This document shows, one piece after another, positions 10,884 to 10,922 of a DNA stretch of 10,922 nucleotides. This stretch comes from an uncultured Clostridia bacterium. Lineage in GTDB: Bacteria > Bacillota > Clostridia > Christensenellales > Aristaeellaceae. Both the position numbers and the translations under genes were made by a program. How positions within the stretch are numbered: the stretch's first letter is position 1; the number at the start of each line of letters is the position of its first letter. The stretch is taken from NCBI GenBank assembly GCA_934663595.1, contig CAKUKM010000056.1, positions 1 through 10,922 on the forward strand, written 5' to 3'. The notes beneath the pieces are model-generated. The model did not search any database. It saw only the letters and a list, made by a program, of their open reading frames with translations, and had not been told where the DNA came from.

Positions 10884-10922
10884 GTGGACGGGGGAGCAAG
10901 CTCCCCCGCCACTACCACCCCC
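10884..10922 (+). repeat. GGGGGAGC palindromic repeat, copy 5
   Basis: CTTGTGGACGGGGGAGC begins within a few bases of the amidase stop (TAA at 10877-10879); the perfect stem CGGGGGAGC-AA-GCTCCCCCG spans 10889-10908. GCCACTACCACCCCC follows to the window end. It is the most complete copy, and its right boundary or any following terminator lies outside the window. Confidence 0.85.

Noticed and set aside
10304..10918. 204-codon minus-strand frame over the amidase
   Set aside because: It begins inside palindromic repeat copy 5 and is antisense to a clear Ntn hydrolase.

Overview
The window looks like chromosomal DNA of a GC-rich Firmicute, probably a gut Clostridia lineage; Christensenellales-like is a guess from gene style, not shown. 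The reasons are AGGAGG-type ribosome sites, sigma-A promoters of the TTGACA-N17-TATAAT type, a pyrophosphate-dependent phosphofructokinase, a cobalamin riboswitch and a Firmicute-style class A penicillin-binding protein. Positions 1-740 are clearly AT-richer and read as a foreign or decayed accessory patch: the 5' end of an IS5-family transposase running off the left edge, a 45-codon orphan ORF, and about 300 bases with no recognisable gene.

Layout. Minus strand: a promoter (2093-2065), a cobalamin riboswitch (2039-1876), an intrinsic terminator (1777-1727) and a methyltetrahydrofolate:corrinoid methyltransferase (1564-779) ending at its own terminator (728-692). Divergent from this leader, on the plus strand, is a sugar-phosphate isomerase/epimerase-like TIM barrel (2159-2908). 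It converges on a small membrane-anchored protein of unknown role (3485-2985, minus). Then, all on the plus strand, come an aldo/keto reductase (3787-4740), PPi-dependent phosphofructokinase (4866-6122), a bifunctional class A PBP (6632-9043), a doubtful small basic ORF (9564-9779) and a membrane-anchored choloylglycine-hydrolase/penicillin-acylase-like Ntn hydrolase (9776-10879). Most genes have their own promoter and terminator. They look like single-gene housekeeping, metabolic and envelope units, not one pathway operon.

The most unusual content is intergenic. A roughly 40-bp unit built on a CGGGGGAGC/GCTCCCCCG palindrome occurs five times. Four copies lie within about 20 bases of a stop codon, always in the same orientation relative to the gene. 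Two longer mosaics of back-to-back small hairpins flank the PBP gene in opposite orientations (about 6204-6505 and 9064-9344). They share four collinear blocks, including a perfect 47-bp inverted repeat, but carry different sets of extra hairpins between the shared blocks. Many of these hairpins have three-base loops (GAA, AAA, GGA, TTT). They look like modular, probably mobile or recombining, DNA-hairpin elements, and are the best candidate here for something undescribed.

The second item of interest is the regulatory logic of a cobalamin riboswitch with a terminator in front of a corrinoid-dependent methyltransferase, instead of a B12 synthesis, uptake or B12-independent isozyme gene.
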